Part shown: positions 53,150-64,000 of the stretch, piece by piece | How the letters are laid out: each line of letters opens with the position of its first letter | Position numbering within the stretch: position 1 is the stretch's first letter | Source: Clostridiaceae bacterium Marseille-Q4149 | GTDB taxonomy: Bacteria; Bacillota; Clostridia; Oscillospirales; Oscillospiraceae | Direction of reading: 5' to 3' | Assembly: GCA_018228685.1 (NCBI GenBank) | Contig: CP073691.1 | Location: 1,054,001 to 1,118,000 of the forward strand | Length of the DNA stretch: 64,000 nucleotides | Notes under the pieces: generated by a model | Seen by the model: only the letters and a program-made list of their open reading frames with translations | Told to the model about the DNA's origin: nothing | Database searches by the model: none | Program-made: the position numbers and the translations under genes

Positions 53150-54375
53150 CGGCGGAGCGAAAAAAACCGGAGCTGCTGGCTCCGGCAGGGGACTGGGAAA
53201 AGCTGCAGATGGCCGTGCTGTACGGGGCGGACGCCGTGTATCTGGCGGGGACGTCCTTCGGCATGCGGTCCTTTGCGGGAAATTTCAGTGATGAGGAGCT
53301 GCCCCGGGCGGTGGACTTTGCCCACCGGCACGGGGTGAAGGTCCACGCCACCGTGAACACCATGCCCCGCAGCGGCGAGGTGGACCGACTGCCGGAGCAC
53401 CTGGAAAAGCTCAACGACGCCGGGGTGGACGCCCTGATTCTGGCGGACCTGGGGGCCTTTATCCTGGCCGGGAAATATGCCCCCCGGTGCCAGCGGCACA
53501 TCAGCACCCAGCAGTCCATTGCCAACTATGCCTGCGCCCAGGCGTGGTTCGACCTGGGGGCCCAGCGGGTGGTGCTGGCCCGGGAGCTGGGGATGGACGA
53601 GATCCGGGAGATCCGCCGCCGGGTGGACCCGGCCCTGGAGCTGGAAACCTTCTGCCACGGGGCCATGTGCGTGTCCTATTCCGGGCGGTGCCTGCTGTCC
53701 AACTATATGACCGGGCGGGACTCCAACCGGGGCGCCTGCGCCCAGCCCTGCCGCTATCAGTACGCCCTGATGGAGGAGAAGCGGCCCGGGGAGTATTTCC
53801 CGGTGTTCGAGGACGAGAAGGGCACCTACATCATGAACTCCCGGGATATGTGCATGATCGACCACCTGGACGACTTGATGGACGCCGGGGTGGACTGCCT
53901 GAAGATCGAGGGGCGGGCTAAGTCCGCCTATTACGCCGCCATTGTCACCGGGGCCTATCGTCATGTGCTGGACGATGTGGCCGCCGGGCGGCCGGTGGAC
54001 CCGGTGTGGCGGGACGAGGTGGAGCATGTCAGCCACCGGCACTATTCCACCGGATTTTTTTATGGCCAGCCGGGGCAGTTCTATGAGGACGCCCGGTACA
54101 TCCGTGATTGGCAGATCTGCGCCGTGGTGACGGACTGTACGCCGGAGGGCCTGGCCACCCTGAGCCTGCGCAACAAGTTTGCCTGCGGGGATCAGGTGGA
54201 GGTGGTGGGGCCGGACACCAAGCCCTTTACCATGACGGCCCCCATGATGACCGACAGCCAGGGGCTGCCGCTGACGGAGCCGAAAACGCCGCAGATGGTG
54301 TTTACCATGCAGCTGCCCCATCCGGTGCCGTCTATGAGCTTTGTCCGCCACGCGGTGGACCTGGGCGGAAGATAA
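53146..54375 (+). CDS. U32 family protein, probably tRNA wobble-uridine hydroxylation protein
   Basis: 409 residues. PELLAPAGDWEKLQMAVLYGADAVYLAG at the start, and the U32 signature ELETFCHGAMCVSYSGRCLLSNYMTGRD near 166-193 with its Fe-S cysteines (CAQPCRY near 199). Next to mltG, as yrrN/yrrO are near yrrL in Bacillus, where the two U32 proteins (TrhP1/P2) help make 5-hydroxyuridine at tRNA position 34. Only one copy is seen here. Older annotations call it collagenase-like peptidase. Confidence 0.88.
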   Translation: MTAERKKPELLAPAGDWEKLQMAVLYGADAVYLAGTSFGMRSFAGNFSDEELPRAVDFAHRHGVKVHATVNTMPRSGEVDRLPEHLEKLNDAGVDALILADLGAFILAGKYAPRCQRHISTQQSIANYACAQAWFDLGAQRVVLARELGMDEIREIRRRVDPALELETFCHGAMCVSYSGRCLLSNYMTGRDSNRGACAQPCRYQYALMEEKRPGEYFPVFEDEKGTYIMNSRDMCMIDHLDDLMDAGVDCLKIEGRAKSAYYAAIVTGAYRHVLDDVAAGRPVDPVWRDEVEHVSHRHYSTGFFYGQPGQFYEDARYIRDWQICAVVTDCTPEGLATLSLRNKFACGDQVEVVGPDTKPFTMTAPMMTDSQGLPLTEPKTPQMVFTMQLPHPVPSMSFVRHAVDLGGR

Positions 54376-54383
54376 ATGTGTTG

Positions 54384-54416
54384 AAGCGGGAATCCGACTT
54401 GCCGGATTCCCGCTTT
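54384..54416 (+). terminator. Terminator of mltG-U32
   Basis: AAGCGGGAATCCG pairs perfectly with CGGATTCCCGCTT, and TTTTG follows. Confidence 0.92.
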
Positions 54417-54532
54417 TGATATAAATTCCAGAGCCTGGATTGCCGTGATGGTTCGGCCATAGCCCGATCACGCAAAAAGGATGGCCATCAAAGCTCGGAA
54501 TGGAAACCTGGCCGACTTTTTCCCTTCTTGGT

Positions 54533-55048
54533 TCAGTTTATCACAACAGCATCCTGGTTGATATACACGGTGTAACCTTCAGAGAATTCGGGAATGTAGG
54601 CAAAAAAGCAATACATTCGAGCTACCCCATTTTCAATTTCGTAGGAGTAAAATGTAGAAAATGCGGAGTCTGACACGGATGGGAGCGGATCCTGATCTGT
54701 CGACATGTAAGTAATGAGAATGTAGTGCTCCCCATAGTCCGGGACGAAGCACTCTGTTATGTGGCACAAGTTGTCCTCTATTTGTGCCACTTTATCGGTG
54801 TAACGCAAAGAAATAGGGGCGACCTGTCCATTGTCGAGGATCTGAAAAACATTCCATTCGTAGTCGCCGTTTGATGCATCGTACCAATACAGTAGGGCAG
54901 TTTCCGTTCCATCTACCCGCAGGATGACATCCTTTTTTGATATATCAACGAATGAAGGCCAAACGGTAACTGAAGACATGCAGGCCGTCAGCATACAAAG
55001 CAAGGAACACACGCAGAACGCGATGGCGAAGTGTCGGAACGGTTTCAT
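54533..55048 (-). CDS. Small lipoprotein, unknown
   Basis: 171 residues from the ATG at 55048. A signal peptide with lipobox LTAC at about 20-23; the mature part is acidic with many Tyr/Asp residues (TVYINQDAVV at the end). No family is recognised. The base composition is clearly AT-richer than its neighbours, and the gene sits alone between two convergent or divergent operons, which hints at transfer. The 110-bp gap before it on the plus strand contains nothing I recognise. Confidence 0.8.
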   Translation of the reverse strand: MKPFRHFAIAFCVCSLLCMLTACMSSVTVWPSFVDISKKDVILRVDGTETALLYWYDASNGDYEWNVFQILDNGQVAPISLRYTDKVAQIEDNLCHITECFVPDYGEHYILITYMSTDQDPLPSVSDSAFSTFYSYEIENGVARMYCFFAYIPEFSEGYTVYINQDAVVIN

Positions 55049-55233
55049 ATGTTTTCTCTCTTTCCTCTTATATGGCGGTGGGAAGCTCTCACCCCTACTA
55101 TATACAACACCGTTGCAGCCGTTTTGCAACGGACTTTTTGTATTTTTGGAAAGATTGTGGTATATGCCAAAAAGCACACGTATTTTTTGGCCGTTATGCC
55201 CGGGGAACGGAGCCTCTGTCGGGATAAATGCCG

Positions 55234-55271
55234 CAAAAGAGAACGGCGCGACCGAAGCCGTGCCGCTCTCT
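55234..55271 (-). terminator. Terminator of nifJ
   Basis: On the minus strand AGAGAGCGGC pairs with GCCGTTCTCT (one G-U), followed by TTTT. It lies about 70 bp beyond the nifJ stop. Confidence 0.8.
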
Positions 55272-55341
55272 GAAAACGAAAGGTTCTTATCGCTTTTTAA
55301 TTATCCGGCGTTGTGATTATCTGGCTGCATTGTGCCCGGCC

Positions 55342-58300
55342 TTATTGATCCTCGGCCCGGCGCTTATAGGACTCGTATTTGGCCTTGGCGGCGTCCTCCG
55401 CCTCGGCGAACAGGACCTTGGCGTTCTCCGGGAAACTCAGCTCCAGGGAGGAGTAGCGCACCTCGCCCTTCATGAAGTCGTACAGGGCCATGCTGGGCTC
55501 TTTGCTGTCCAGGGTGAACTTGTGGGTCTCGGGACTGTAGCGGTACAGGTTCCAGTAGCCGGAGGCCACGGCGTCCTTCATCTCCTGCTGGACGCAGCCC
55601 ATGCCCTTCTTGATGCCGTGGTTGATGCAGGGCGCGTAGCAGATGACGATGGAGGGACCCTTGTGGGCCTCGGCCTCCCGGATGGCCTTGATGAGCTGGG
55701 CCGGGTCCGCGCCCATGGAGCACTGGGCCACATAGACGTTGTCGTAGGTCATCATCAGCATGCCCAGGTCCTTCTTCTTGGTCTTCTTGCCGCTGGCCTG
55801 GAACTGGGCCACGGCGCCCACGGGAGTGGCCTTGGAGGACTGTCCGCCGGTGTTGGAGTACACCTCGGTGTCCACCAGCAGGACGTTGACGTCCTCGCCC
55901 ATGGCGAACACATGGTCCAGACCGCCGTAGCCGATGTCGTAGGCCCAGCCGTCGCCGCCGTACATCCACATGGTCTTTTTGGACATATCCTTGCGGCGCT
56001 TGAGGATCTCGTCCACCACGGCCTGCTCCTGAGCGGAGAAGCTCTGGCTCTCCAGCAGGTGCAGCAGCTCCCGGGTGGCGGGGGTGGAGGCGTCCAGGTC
56101 GTCATAGGTCTCCAGCCACTTGGCGATGGCGGCCTTGACGGCGGCGTTTTCGGTCATGTCGTCCAGCTGATGGACGTAGTCCGTGACGGCGGCGCGCAGC
56201 TGCTTCACCGCTAGGCACATACCATAGGAGAACTCGGCGTTGTTTTCAAACAGGGAGTTGGACCAGGCGGGACCCTTGCCCTCCTTATTCTTGCAGTAGG
56301 GCACGCAGGGCATGGCAGCGCCCCAGGCCTGGGTGCAGCCGGTGGCGTTGGCCAGGAACATCTTGTCGCCGAACAGCTGGGTCAGCAGCTTCACATACGG
56401 GGTCTCGCCGCAGCCGGCGCAGGCGCCGTTGAACTCCACCAGGGGCTGGCGGAACTGGCTGCCCTTCAGGGTGAACTTGTCGAAGCGGTCGTTCTTCTCG
56501 GGGATGGTCTGCAGGTAGTTCCAGTTGGTCTGGTCCAGGGATACCTCGTGGGCCGGGACCATGCGCAGGGCCTTGCCGCTCTTGGGACAGGAGGCCACGC
56601 AGCTGCCGCAGCTGGTGCAGTCCAGGGTGGACACGCCCATGGTGTACCGCAGGCCGGCCAGTTGGGGACCCTTGGCGTCGGTAAGCTCCAGACCGGCGGG
56701 GGCGTTCTTCACCTCGTCCTCGTTCAGCAGGTAGGGACGGATCACCGCATGGGGACACACGAAGGAGCAGCGGTTGCACTGGATGCACTCGCTCTTGTCC
56801 CACACCGGCAGATGGGTGGCGATGCCGCGCTTTTCATACTGGGAGGTGCCCAGAGGCATGGTGCCGTCCTCCATGCCCCGGAAGGCGGAAACCGGCAGAT
56901 CGTCGCCCTTCTGGGCGTTGATGGGCACCAGGATATTCTTGATGACGTCGGGCACATCGGCGCGGGGCGGCTGGATGGCGGCGCCGGACAGGTTCTTCCA
57001 CTCGGGCTTCACCTGCACCTGCACCAGGGCGTTGATGCCGGCGTCCACGGCGGCGATGTTCATGTTGACCACCTTTTCGCCCTTGAGACCGTAGGTCTTT
57101 TTCACGGCGGCCTTCATGTGCTCCACGGCGTCCTCCACGGGGATGACATTAGCCAGCTTGAAGAACGCCGCCTGCAGCACCATGTTGGACCGGTTGCCCA
57201 GACCCAGGGCCTGGGATTCCTTATTGGCGTCGATGATGTAGAAATGAATGTCGTTTTCCGCGATATAGCGCAGGATGTCGCCGGGGATGTGCTGCTCCAG
57301 CTGGTCCTCGGTCCACTCGCAGTTCAGCAGGAAGCTGCCGTGGGGCTTCAGCTCGGAGATGATGTCGTACTTGGTCAGATAGGTCTGGTTGTGGCAGGCC
57401 ACAAAGTCGGCTCGGCTGACATAGTAGGTGGAGCTGATGGGGTGCTTGCCGAAGCGCAGATGGCTCTTGGTGATGCCGAAGGACTTCTTGGTGTCGTACT
57501 CAAAGTACGCCTGGCAGTACATATCCGTGGTTTCGCCGATGATCTTGATGGAGTTCTTGTTGGCGCCCACGGTGCCGTCGGAGCCCAGGCCCCAGAACTT
57601 GCAGCTGATGGTGCCCTCGGGCTCGGTGAGCAGGGGGGCGCCCACGGGCAGGGACAGGTGGGTCACGTCATCCTCGATGCCGATGGTGAAGTGGTTCTTG
57701 GGCTCCTCCAGCAGCAGATTGTCGAACACGGCCTTCAGCTGGGCGGGGGTAGTGTCCTTGCTGGACAGGCCATAGCGTCCGGCGAAGATCAGGGGGCGGT
57801 CCGCCTCGTTGATATAGGCGGCGCAGATGTCCTCATACAGGGGCTCGCCGATGGAACCGGCTTCCTTCACACGGTCCAGCACAGCGATGCGCTTCACGGT
57901 CTTGGGCATGGCGGCCATCAGGTGCTTGCGGGAGAAGGGACGGAACAGGTGCACCTGCAGGAAGCCCACCTTTTCGCCCTTGGCGTTCAGATAGTTGACG
58001 ACCTCCTGGGCACAGCCGGACACGCTGCCCATGGCCACGATGACGCGCTCTGCGTCAGGCGCGCCGTAATAGTTGAACAGGTGATATTCCCGGCCCGTCA
58101 GGCGGCTGATCTGGGCCATGTAGTCCTCCACCACGTCGGGGAGGTTGGCATAGTCGGTGTTGTTGGATTCACGCAGCTGGAAGTAGATATCGGGGTTATC
58201 CACCAGGGAGCGCATCCGGGGATCCTCGGGGTTCAGGGCGTTGGCGCGGAAGCGGGCCAGGGCCTCGTAATCCACCAGCTTGGCGTATTCGTCATAGCTC

Positions 58301-58857
58301 AGCACGTCGATCTTCTGGATCTCGTGGCTGGTGCGGAAGCCGTCAAAGAAGTGCAGGAAGGGGATCCGGGCCCGGATGGCGGACAGATGGGCCACGGCGG
58401 CCAGGTCTGCGGCCTGCTGGACGCTGCCGCTGGAGAGCATGGCAAAGCCCGTCTGGCGGCAGTTCATCACGTCGCTGTGGTCGCCGAAGATGGAGAAGGC
58501 GTGGGTGCCCACGGTGCGGGACGCCACATGCAGCACGCCGGGCAGACGCTCGCCGGAGATGCGGTGCATGGTGGGGATCATCAGCATCAGGCCCTGGGAG
58601 GCGGTGAAGCTGGTGGCCAGAGCACCGGCCTCCAGTGCGCCGTGACATGCGCCGCAGGCGCCGGCCTCGGACTGCATCTCCACCAGGCGGACGGTCTGGC
58701 CGAAGATGTTCTTTTTTCCGTTGGCGGCCCATTCGTCGGTTTTCTCCGCCATGGGGGACGACGGGGTGATGGGATAGATGCCCGCTACCTCGGAAAAGGC
58801 ATAGGCAACATAGGCGGCGGCTTCGTTGCCGTCACAGATTTTCAGGAGCTTGCTCAT
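55342..58857 (-). CDS. nifJ: Pyruvate:ferredoxin (flavodoxin) oxidoreductase
   Basis: 1171 residues, the full single-chain form. Starts LLKICDGNEAAAYVAYAFSE; SPMAEKTDEWAA marks domain I. Two 4Fe-4S motifs: CIQCNRCSFVCP near 688 and CTSCGSCVASCP near 748. A proximal cluster and TPP site follow: GACAGCGETPYV near 809 and GGDGWAYDIGYGGLDHV near 970. It splits pyruvate to acetyl-CoA, CO2 and reduced ferredoxin, the central step of anaerobic energy metabolism in this organism. Own promoter and terminator. Confidence 0.97.
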   Translation of the reverse strand: MSKLLKICDGNEAAAYVAYAFSEVAGIYPITPSSPMAEKTDEWAANGKKNIFGQTVRLVEMQSEAGACGACHGALEAGALATSFTASQGLMLMIPTMHRISGERLPGVLHVASRTVGTHAFSIFGDHSDVMNCRQTGFAMLSSGSVQQAADLAAVAHLSAIRARIPFLHFFDGFRTSHEIQKIDVLSYDEYAKLVDYEALARFRANALNPEDPRMRSLVDNPDIYFQLRESNNTDYANLPDVVEDYMAQISRLTGREYHLFNYYGAPDAERVIVAMGSVSGCAQEVVNYLNAKGEKVGFLQVHLFRPFSRKHLMAAMPKTVKRIAVLDRVKEAGSIGEPLYEDICAAYINEADRPLIFAGRYGLSSKDTTPAQLKAVFDNLLLEEPKNHFTIGIEDDVTHLSLPVGAPLLTEPEGTISCKFWGLGSDGTVGANKNSIKIIGETTDMYCQAYFEYDTKKSFGITKSHLRFGKHPISSTYYVSRADFVACHNQTYLTKYDIISELKPHGSFLLNCEWTEDQLEQHIPGDILRYIAENDIHFYIIDANKESQALGLGNRSNMVLQAAFFKLANVIPVEDAVEHMKAAVKKTYGLKGEKVVNMNIAAVDAGINALVQVQVKPEWKNLSGAAIQPPRADVPDVIKNILVPINAQKGDDLPVSAFRGMEDGTMPLGTSQYEKRGIATHLPVWDKSECIQCNRCSFVCPHAVIRPYLLNEDEVKNAPAGLELTDAKGPQLAGLRYTMGVSTLDCTSCGSCVASCPKSGKALRMVPAHEVSLDQTNWNYLQTIPEKNDRFDKFTLKGSQFRQPLVEFNGACAGCGETPYVKLLTQLFGDKMFLANATGCTQAWGAAMPCVPYCKNKEGKGPAWSNSLFENNAEFSYGMCLAVKQLRAAVTDYVHQLDDMTENAAVKAAIAKWLETYDDLDASTPATRELLHLLESQSFSAQEQAVVDEILKRRKDMSKKTMWMYGGDGWAYDIGYGGLDHVFAMGEDVNVLLVDTEVYSNTGGQSSKATPVGAVAQFQASGKKTKKKDLGMLMMTYDNVYVAQCSMGADPAQLIKAIREAEAHKGPSIVICYAPCINHGIKKGMGCVQQEMKDAVASGYWNLYRYSPETHKFTLDSKEPSMALYDFMKGEVRYSSLELSFPENAKVLFAEAEDAAKAKYESYKRRAEDQ

Positions 58858-58928
58858 ATAGGTTCCTCCTCACACATTTTTGCGGCGGCCCCACACAGAC
58901 CGCCGTCCGACCTATACATACATTTTTC

Positions 58929-58956
58929 ATTTTAGCACTTTGAATTGAGATGTCAA
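58929..58956 (-). promoter_or_regulatory. Promoter of nifJ
   Basis: On the minus strand: a perfect TTGACA (58951-58956), 16 bp, TAAAAT (58929-58934). Confidence 0.85.
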
Positions 58957-59020
58957 TGATTTAACAAATGATTTCATTGAATTTTTCCGTAAAATCTAAT
59001 CGGGAGTCGTGGAAAGAAAC

Positions 59021-59052
59021 AAAAAGCCATGGAGCCGGTAACTGGCTCCATG
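59021..59052 (-). terminator. Terminator of murD-yunB-ligA
   Basis: On the minus strand CATGGAGCC pairs with GGCTCCATG, followed by GCTTTTTG. Confidence 0.85.
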
Positions 59053-59089
59053 ACTTTTACATAAAAATTATTATATCGGTGAGAATTAT

Positions 59090-61066
<1,977 letters not shown>

Positions 61067-61070
61067 TCAC

Positions 61071-61766
61071 TTATCCTTTGTTCATGATGTTGTCCCGGGC
61101 GGTATCCTCCAGCTCATCGGGCGTGGTACTGAAGTAGGTGTACGTCTCCGGCACGGAGCCGACGATGACGGTCTCTGCCACGGCGATCTCGTTGCTGACC
61201 TTGGTGGAGGCGGTGAAGCCCGGCAGGAGAATGCTGGTGTACACGTCCACGCTCAGCAGGATCTGGTGCCGGGTCTGGTTGATACCGGCGGCGGAAAAGG
61301 CGTTGCGGAGGCTGGCGTCGGTGGAGCCCACCGCCTGCATCCGCACCCGGATGCAGGGCCCCCGGCCCGCCAGCAGGGTGGAGCCGGTGAGGGTTCCCAC
61401 GGGGATGGACAGCTCGCTGGTGGATACCTCCGACAGCCGCCGGAGAATCTCGTCGGCGATCTGGGACCGCAGACGGTTAAAGGCTGCCATGTTGCTCTCC
61501 AGAGCCGCCACCCGGCCGGTTTCGTCCTTTTCCAGGTGAATCAGCACGTTATAGTCCACCTGGCCGCTGTCGATGGCGTCCCGGACGGCGTCCACCACGA
61601 TGCGGTTGACGGCGTTGGACACCCGCGCGGTGGCCAGGCTGACGATGATGGGCCGCATATGCAGCACCGCCGCGCAGCCCAGGCCCGCCGTCAGCAGGAC
61701 CGCCAGCACCAGCCAGGTCAGCCGCCGCTGCCGTCCGGTGAGACGCAGATAACGCATTCTTCTCAC
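61071..61766 (-). CDS. yunB: Sporulation protein YunB
   Basis: 231 residues, GTG start at 61766 with GGGGG upstream. One N-terminal membrane helix (about 17-35), then the YunB pattern: SVATARVSNAVNRIV-like SLATARVSNAVNRIVVDAV near 43-61, and SELSIPVGTLTGSTLLAGRGP near 116. In Bacillus it is a sigma-E gene needed for efficient sporulation, and its exact role is not known. Its location in an operon with murD and ligA is unusual. Confidence 0.92.
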   Translation of the reverse strand: MRRMRYLRLTGRQRRLTWLVLAVLLTAGLGCAAVLHMRPIIVSLATARVSNAVNRIVVDAVRDAIDSGQVDYNVLIHLEKDETGRVAALESNMAAFNRLRSQIADEILRRLSEVSTSELSIPVGTLTGSTLLAGRGPCIRVRMQAVGSTDASLRNAFSAAGINQTRHQILLSVDVYTSILLPGFTASTKVSNEIAVAETVIVGSVPETYTYFSTTPDELEDTARDNIMNKG

Positions 61767-61813
61767 GGCACATACCCCCTATGGGTCAATATATGCCGCA
61801 GGGGGAGCGGCCG

Positions 61814-63199
61814 TTACTCCTGCCAGGAGTTGACGATGGCCTTGAAGGTCTTGCCCCGCTCCATGAAATTCTTGAACTGGTCAAAAGCGGCGCAGGCAGG
61901 GGAGAGGGTCACCACGTCCCCGGGGACGGCCCGGTCCCGGGCGGTCTCCACGGCGCGCTGGAACGGCGTCACATCCAGTATTTCCGGATGGCCCGGCCGG
62001 TAACCGGGGGCCTGCTCCACGGCGGCCCGGATCTTGTCTGCCGTGGCGCCGCACAGAATCAGCAGCTTCACGTGCTCCACCACCTCGGGGCCCAGCACAT
62101 CGAAGGGAATGTGCTTGTCATAGCCCCCGGCGATGAGGATCACCTTCTCCTTGAAGGAGCGCAGGCCCGCGATGGTGCGGGAGGGGCTGGAGGCGATGGA
62201 GTCGTTGTAAAACCGGACGCCGCGCCAGGTGCGCACCAGCTCGATGCGGTGCTCCACGCCGTTGAAGGTCCGGGCAAAGGTGCGAATCACGTCGTCCGGC
62301 ACCAGACCGTCCACCGCCGCAATGGCGGCCATGTAGTTCTCCACGTTGTGGACGCCGGGCAGGCGGATGTCCTCCGTGGTCATGATCTGGCGTTCATGAC
62401 CGTCCCGGCGGGAGATCACGGCGTCGCCCCGCAGGAACACGCCGTTTTCCGGCTCTGCCTGGCGGCTGAAATACAGGGCGCGGCCCGGGGCATGGGCGGA
62501 CAGCTCCCGGGTGATGGCGTTGTCCAGGTTGAACACGGCGATGTCGCCGGGCTGCTGGTGGCGGAAGATGTTCTCCTTGGCCCAGACATATTCCTCCATG
62601 CTCTTGTGAACGTCCAGGTGGTTGGGGGCCAGATTGGTCACCACGGCGATGTGAGGGCTGTGGGTCATGGTCATCAGCTGGAAGCTGGACAGCTCCAGCA
62701 CGGCCCAGTCCGTGGGCCGGATGGTATCGGCCTCCGCCAGCAGGGGATGGCCGATGTTGCCGCCCACATGGACGGTGTGTCCCGCCGCCCGCAGAAGCTC
62801 GGCAATAATGGTGGTGGTAGTGGTCTTGCCGTCGGAGCCGGTGACGGCGATGATGGGGCAGGGGCAGACCTGGAAAAAGACCTCCATCTCGGAGGTGATG
62901 ACGCTGCCCCCGGCCCGGGCGGCCTCCAGCTCTGGCACGTCGGGCCGCAGGCCCGGGGTGCGGAAGATCACGTCCTGGGAAAGATTCTGAAGATACCCGT
63001 CGCCCAGCCGCAGCACGGCCCCGGCGGCCTCCAGCTCCTCCGCCAGAGCGCCCAGCTTCGCCCGGTCGCTGCGGTCGCAGGCGGTGACGGCGATGCCCTC
63101 CCGCAGCAGCAGGCGCAGCAGCGGCGTGTTGCTGACGCCGATGCCGATAACGGCCACGGTCCTGCCTCGCAGAGAGGCGATATATTCCTGCAAAGTCAT
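61814..63199 (-). CDS. murD: UDP-N-acetylmuramoylalanine--D-glutamate ligase
   Basis: 461 residues from the ATG at 63199, preceded by AAGGAGG; the longer open frame is leader. ATP loop AVTGSDGKTTTT near 117-128, and NLAPNHLDVH near 190 and PAC at the C-terminal. It adds D-glutamate to UDP-MurNAc-L-Ala. First gene of the operon with yunB and ligA. Confidence 0.97.
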   Translation of the reverse strand: MTLQEYIASLRGRTVAVIGIGVSNTPLLRLLLREGIAVTACDRSDRAKLGALAEELEAAGAVLRLGDGYLQNLSQDVIFRTPGLRPDVPELEAARAGGSVITSEMEVFFQVCPCPIIAVTGSDGKTTTTTIIAELLRAAGHTVHVGGNIGHPLLAEADTIRPTDWAVLELSSFQLMTMTHSPHIAVVTNLAPNHLDVHKSMEEYVWAKENIFRHQQPGDIAVFNLDNAITRELSAHAPGRALYFSRQAEPENGVFLRGDAVISRRDGHERQIMTTEDIRLPGVHNVENYMAAIAAVDGLVPDDVIRTFARTFNGVEHRIELVRTWRGVRFYNDSIASSPSRTIAGLRSFKEKVILIAGGYDKHIPFDVLGPEVVEHVKLLILCGATADKIRAAVEQAPGYRPGHPEILDVTPFQRAVETARDRAVPGDVVTLSPACAAFDQFKNFMERGKTFKAIVNSWQE

Positions 63200-63281
63200 A
63201 GGATGAACCTCCTTATCGTATCTGACCCGGTTATTATACCGCATTCCGGGACGGGGTTCAATCAATTTCCGCGAAAATCGG

Positions 63282-63310
63282 TTGACTTTCCGAAGCGGGT
63301 CGGGTACAAT
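63282..63310 (+). promoter_or_regulatory. Promoter of rnpB
   Basis: TTGACT (63282-63287), 17 bp, TACAAT (63305-63310). The RNA should begin about 7 bases after. Confidence 0.85.
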
Positions 63311-63316
63311 ATTTGT

Positions 63317-63656
63317 GCGAGTAAGCCAGACAGTCGCGGGGACAAGGCGAAAGCCTGTTCATGAGGAAAGTCCGGGCTCCACAGGGCAAGGATAACGGGT
63401 AACGCCCGCCGAAGGCGACTTCAGGAAAAGTGCAACAGAGATATACCGCCTCCGTTGGAGGTAAGGGTGGAAAGGCGAGGTAAGAGCTCACCCATCGGCT
63501 CGAGAGTGTCCGATGCTGTAAACTCTATCCGGAGCAACACCGGTATGGGAGCAATAGGGCGGCCCGTCCGCTCCCGAGGTGGCTGAAGCGCACCGGCAAC
63601 GGCGCGCTTAGATAGATGACTGTCAAATACAGAACCCGGCTTACAGACTTGCTCGC
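63317..63656 (+). ncRNA. rnpB: RNase P RNA, class A
   Basis: Conserved ends GCGAGTAAGCC (63317) and GACTTGCTCGC (63656) pair. The universally conserved regions are visible: GAGGAAAGTCCGGGCTCC near 63362 and ACAGAACCCGGCTTAC near 63630, plus a P4-type region. It is the catalytic RNA that cuts 5' leaders from precursor tRNAs. Length of about 340 bases and layout fit class A, not the B. subtilis class B. Confidence 0.96.
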
Positions 63657-63667
63657 GCACACCATAT

Positions 63668-63705
63668 GGGCCCGCCGGCGGAGATCGCCTGGCGGGCCCC
63701 TTTTT
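63668..63705 (+). terminator. Terminator of rnpB
   Basis: GGGCCCGCC pairs perfectly with GGCGGGCCC (63691-63699), followed by CTTTTT. Confidence 0.92.
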
Positions 63706-63757
63706 ATGCCCGCAGCGAGGCGAAAGCCGACTTTTTTCGGGAATCTCTGTTAATCTA

Positions 63758-63786
63758 TTGACAAACTATGGAAAAGGTGATTTAAT
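63758..63786 (+). promoter_or_regulatory. Promoter of the CoA-transferase gene
   Basis: A perfect TTGACA (63758-63763), 17 bp, TTTAAT (63781-63786). Confidence 0.75.
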
Positions 63787-63822
63787 TAACAATACCAAAA
63801 CAGAGAAAGAGGCGGAGAGGCT

Positions 63823-64000
63823 ATGGCGATACCGTTTGACTATACGTCGGAATACAAACGCAAGCTGCGCACCCCGGAGGAGGCGGCCCGGGTGGTCAAA
63901 AGCGGCGACTGGCTGGATATCTCCATGGGCGGGGCTTTCCCGTCCCTGATGGACGAGGCCATTGCCAAGCGGAAGGACGAGCTGCGGGGCGTGAAGATCC
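63823..64000 (+). CDS. Acetyl-CoA hydrolase/transferase family protein (3' end outside window)
   Basis: 59 codons visible from the ATG at 63823 (GGCGGAGAGG before it). AIPFDYTSEYKRKLRTPEEAARVV then SGDWLDISMGGAFPSLMDEA is the N-terminal pattern of butyryl-CoA:acetate or 4-hydroxybutyrate CoA-transferases. The subtype cannot be fixed from this part. Such enzymes finish butyrate formation in gut anaerobes. Confidence 0.85.
   Translation, partial: MAIPFDYTSEYKRKLRTPEEAARVVKSGDWLDISMGGAFPSLMDEAIAKRKDELRGVKI

Noticed and set aside
56548..58935. Open frame of 795 codons antisense to nifJ
   Set aside because: Shadow of a well-supported coding gene with typical Gly/Val/His-rich composition and no RBS.

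Overview
The window joins two kinds of DNA. Bases 1 to about 11,061 are AT-richer and carry the right-hand part of an integrative conjugative element (ICE) of the Tn1549/CTn type: PrgI, a VirB4 ATPase, cargo genes, a sigma-70 region 4 regulator, a MazF-like toxin and a large serine recombinase. From about 11,062 to the end the DNA is GC-rich, densely packed chromosome of a spore-forming, strictly anaerobic, Gram-positive bacterium. Sporulation genes (cotJ, cwlD, spoIIM, yunB), type III glutamine synthetase, pyruvate:ferredoxin oxidoreductase, an Na+-type biotin decarboxylase, a T-box and class A RNase P RNA all fit a high-GC Oscillospiraceae gut bacterium of the Flavonifractor/Lawsonibacter/Oscillibacter kind. 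The genus is an inference.

The main observation is the junction. The ICE sits inside cotJC, a spore-coat manganese-catalase-like gene. Only its first 62 codons remain here, and the other half should lie beyond the left edge of the element. The recombinase gene runs across the attachment site, so its last 11 codons and its stop are host DNA read antisense to cotJC. The element looks partly decayed: the sortase is truncated and a KTR zinc-ribbon gene is frameshifted. It also carries a DUF4143 ATPase and a BlaI/BlaR1-like pair with a clear palindromic operator.

Chromosome layout: cotJAB (a fusion) and cotJC' on the minus strand; cwlD-radA; hflX-GNAT-yigZ-membrane protein; rpmE; gltX-spoIIM; glnN; a collapsed two-component-system pseudogene; a T-box(Ala) operon with an acetyltransferase, alaS, HIT protein and flavin reductase; an rRNA methyltransferase; ecfA1-ecfA2-ecfT-truA-DUF5711-cvpA-clp; EFR1; birA; the biotin-dependent Na+ decarboxylase (gamma, biotin carrier, beta, alpha); a lipoprotein; tmcAL; mtn-luxS; bioY; pyrG; a DUF11 protein; rplU-prp-rpmA; a cytidylate-kinase-like gene; tmk; a tiny Cys-rich gene with a sigma-K-like promoter; mltG-U32; nifJ; murD-yunB-ligA; rnpB; and the start of a CoA-transferase.

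Several modules work together. bioY (uptake), the ecf energizing module and birA (ligase) can serve the biotin carrier of the decarboxylase. mtn and luxS form the S-adenosylhomocysteine recycling route. prp cleaves the N-terminal extension visible on L27. murD, yunB and ligA form an apparent operon of wall, sporulation and replication genes. Operon, promoter and terminator calls come from reading the sequence and were not computed.
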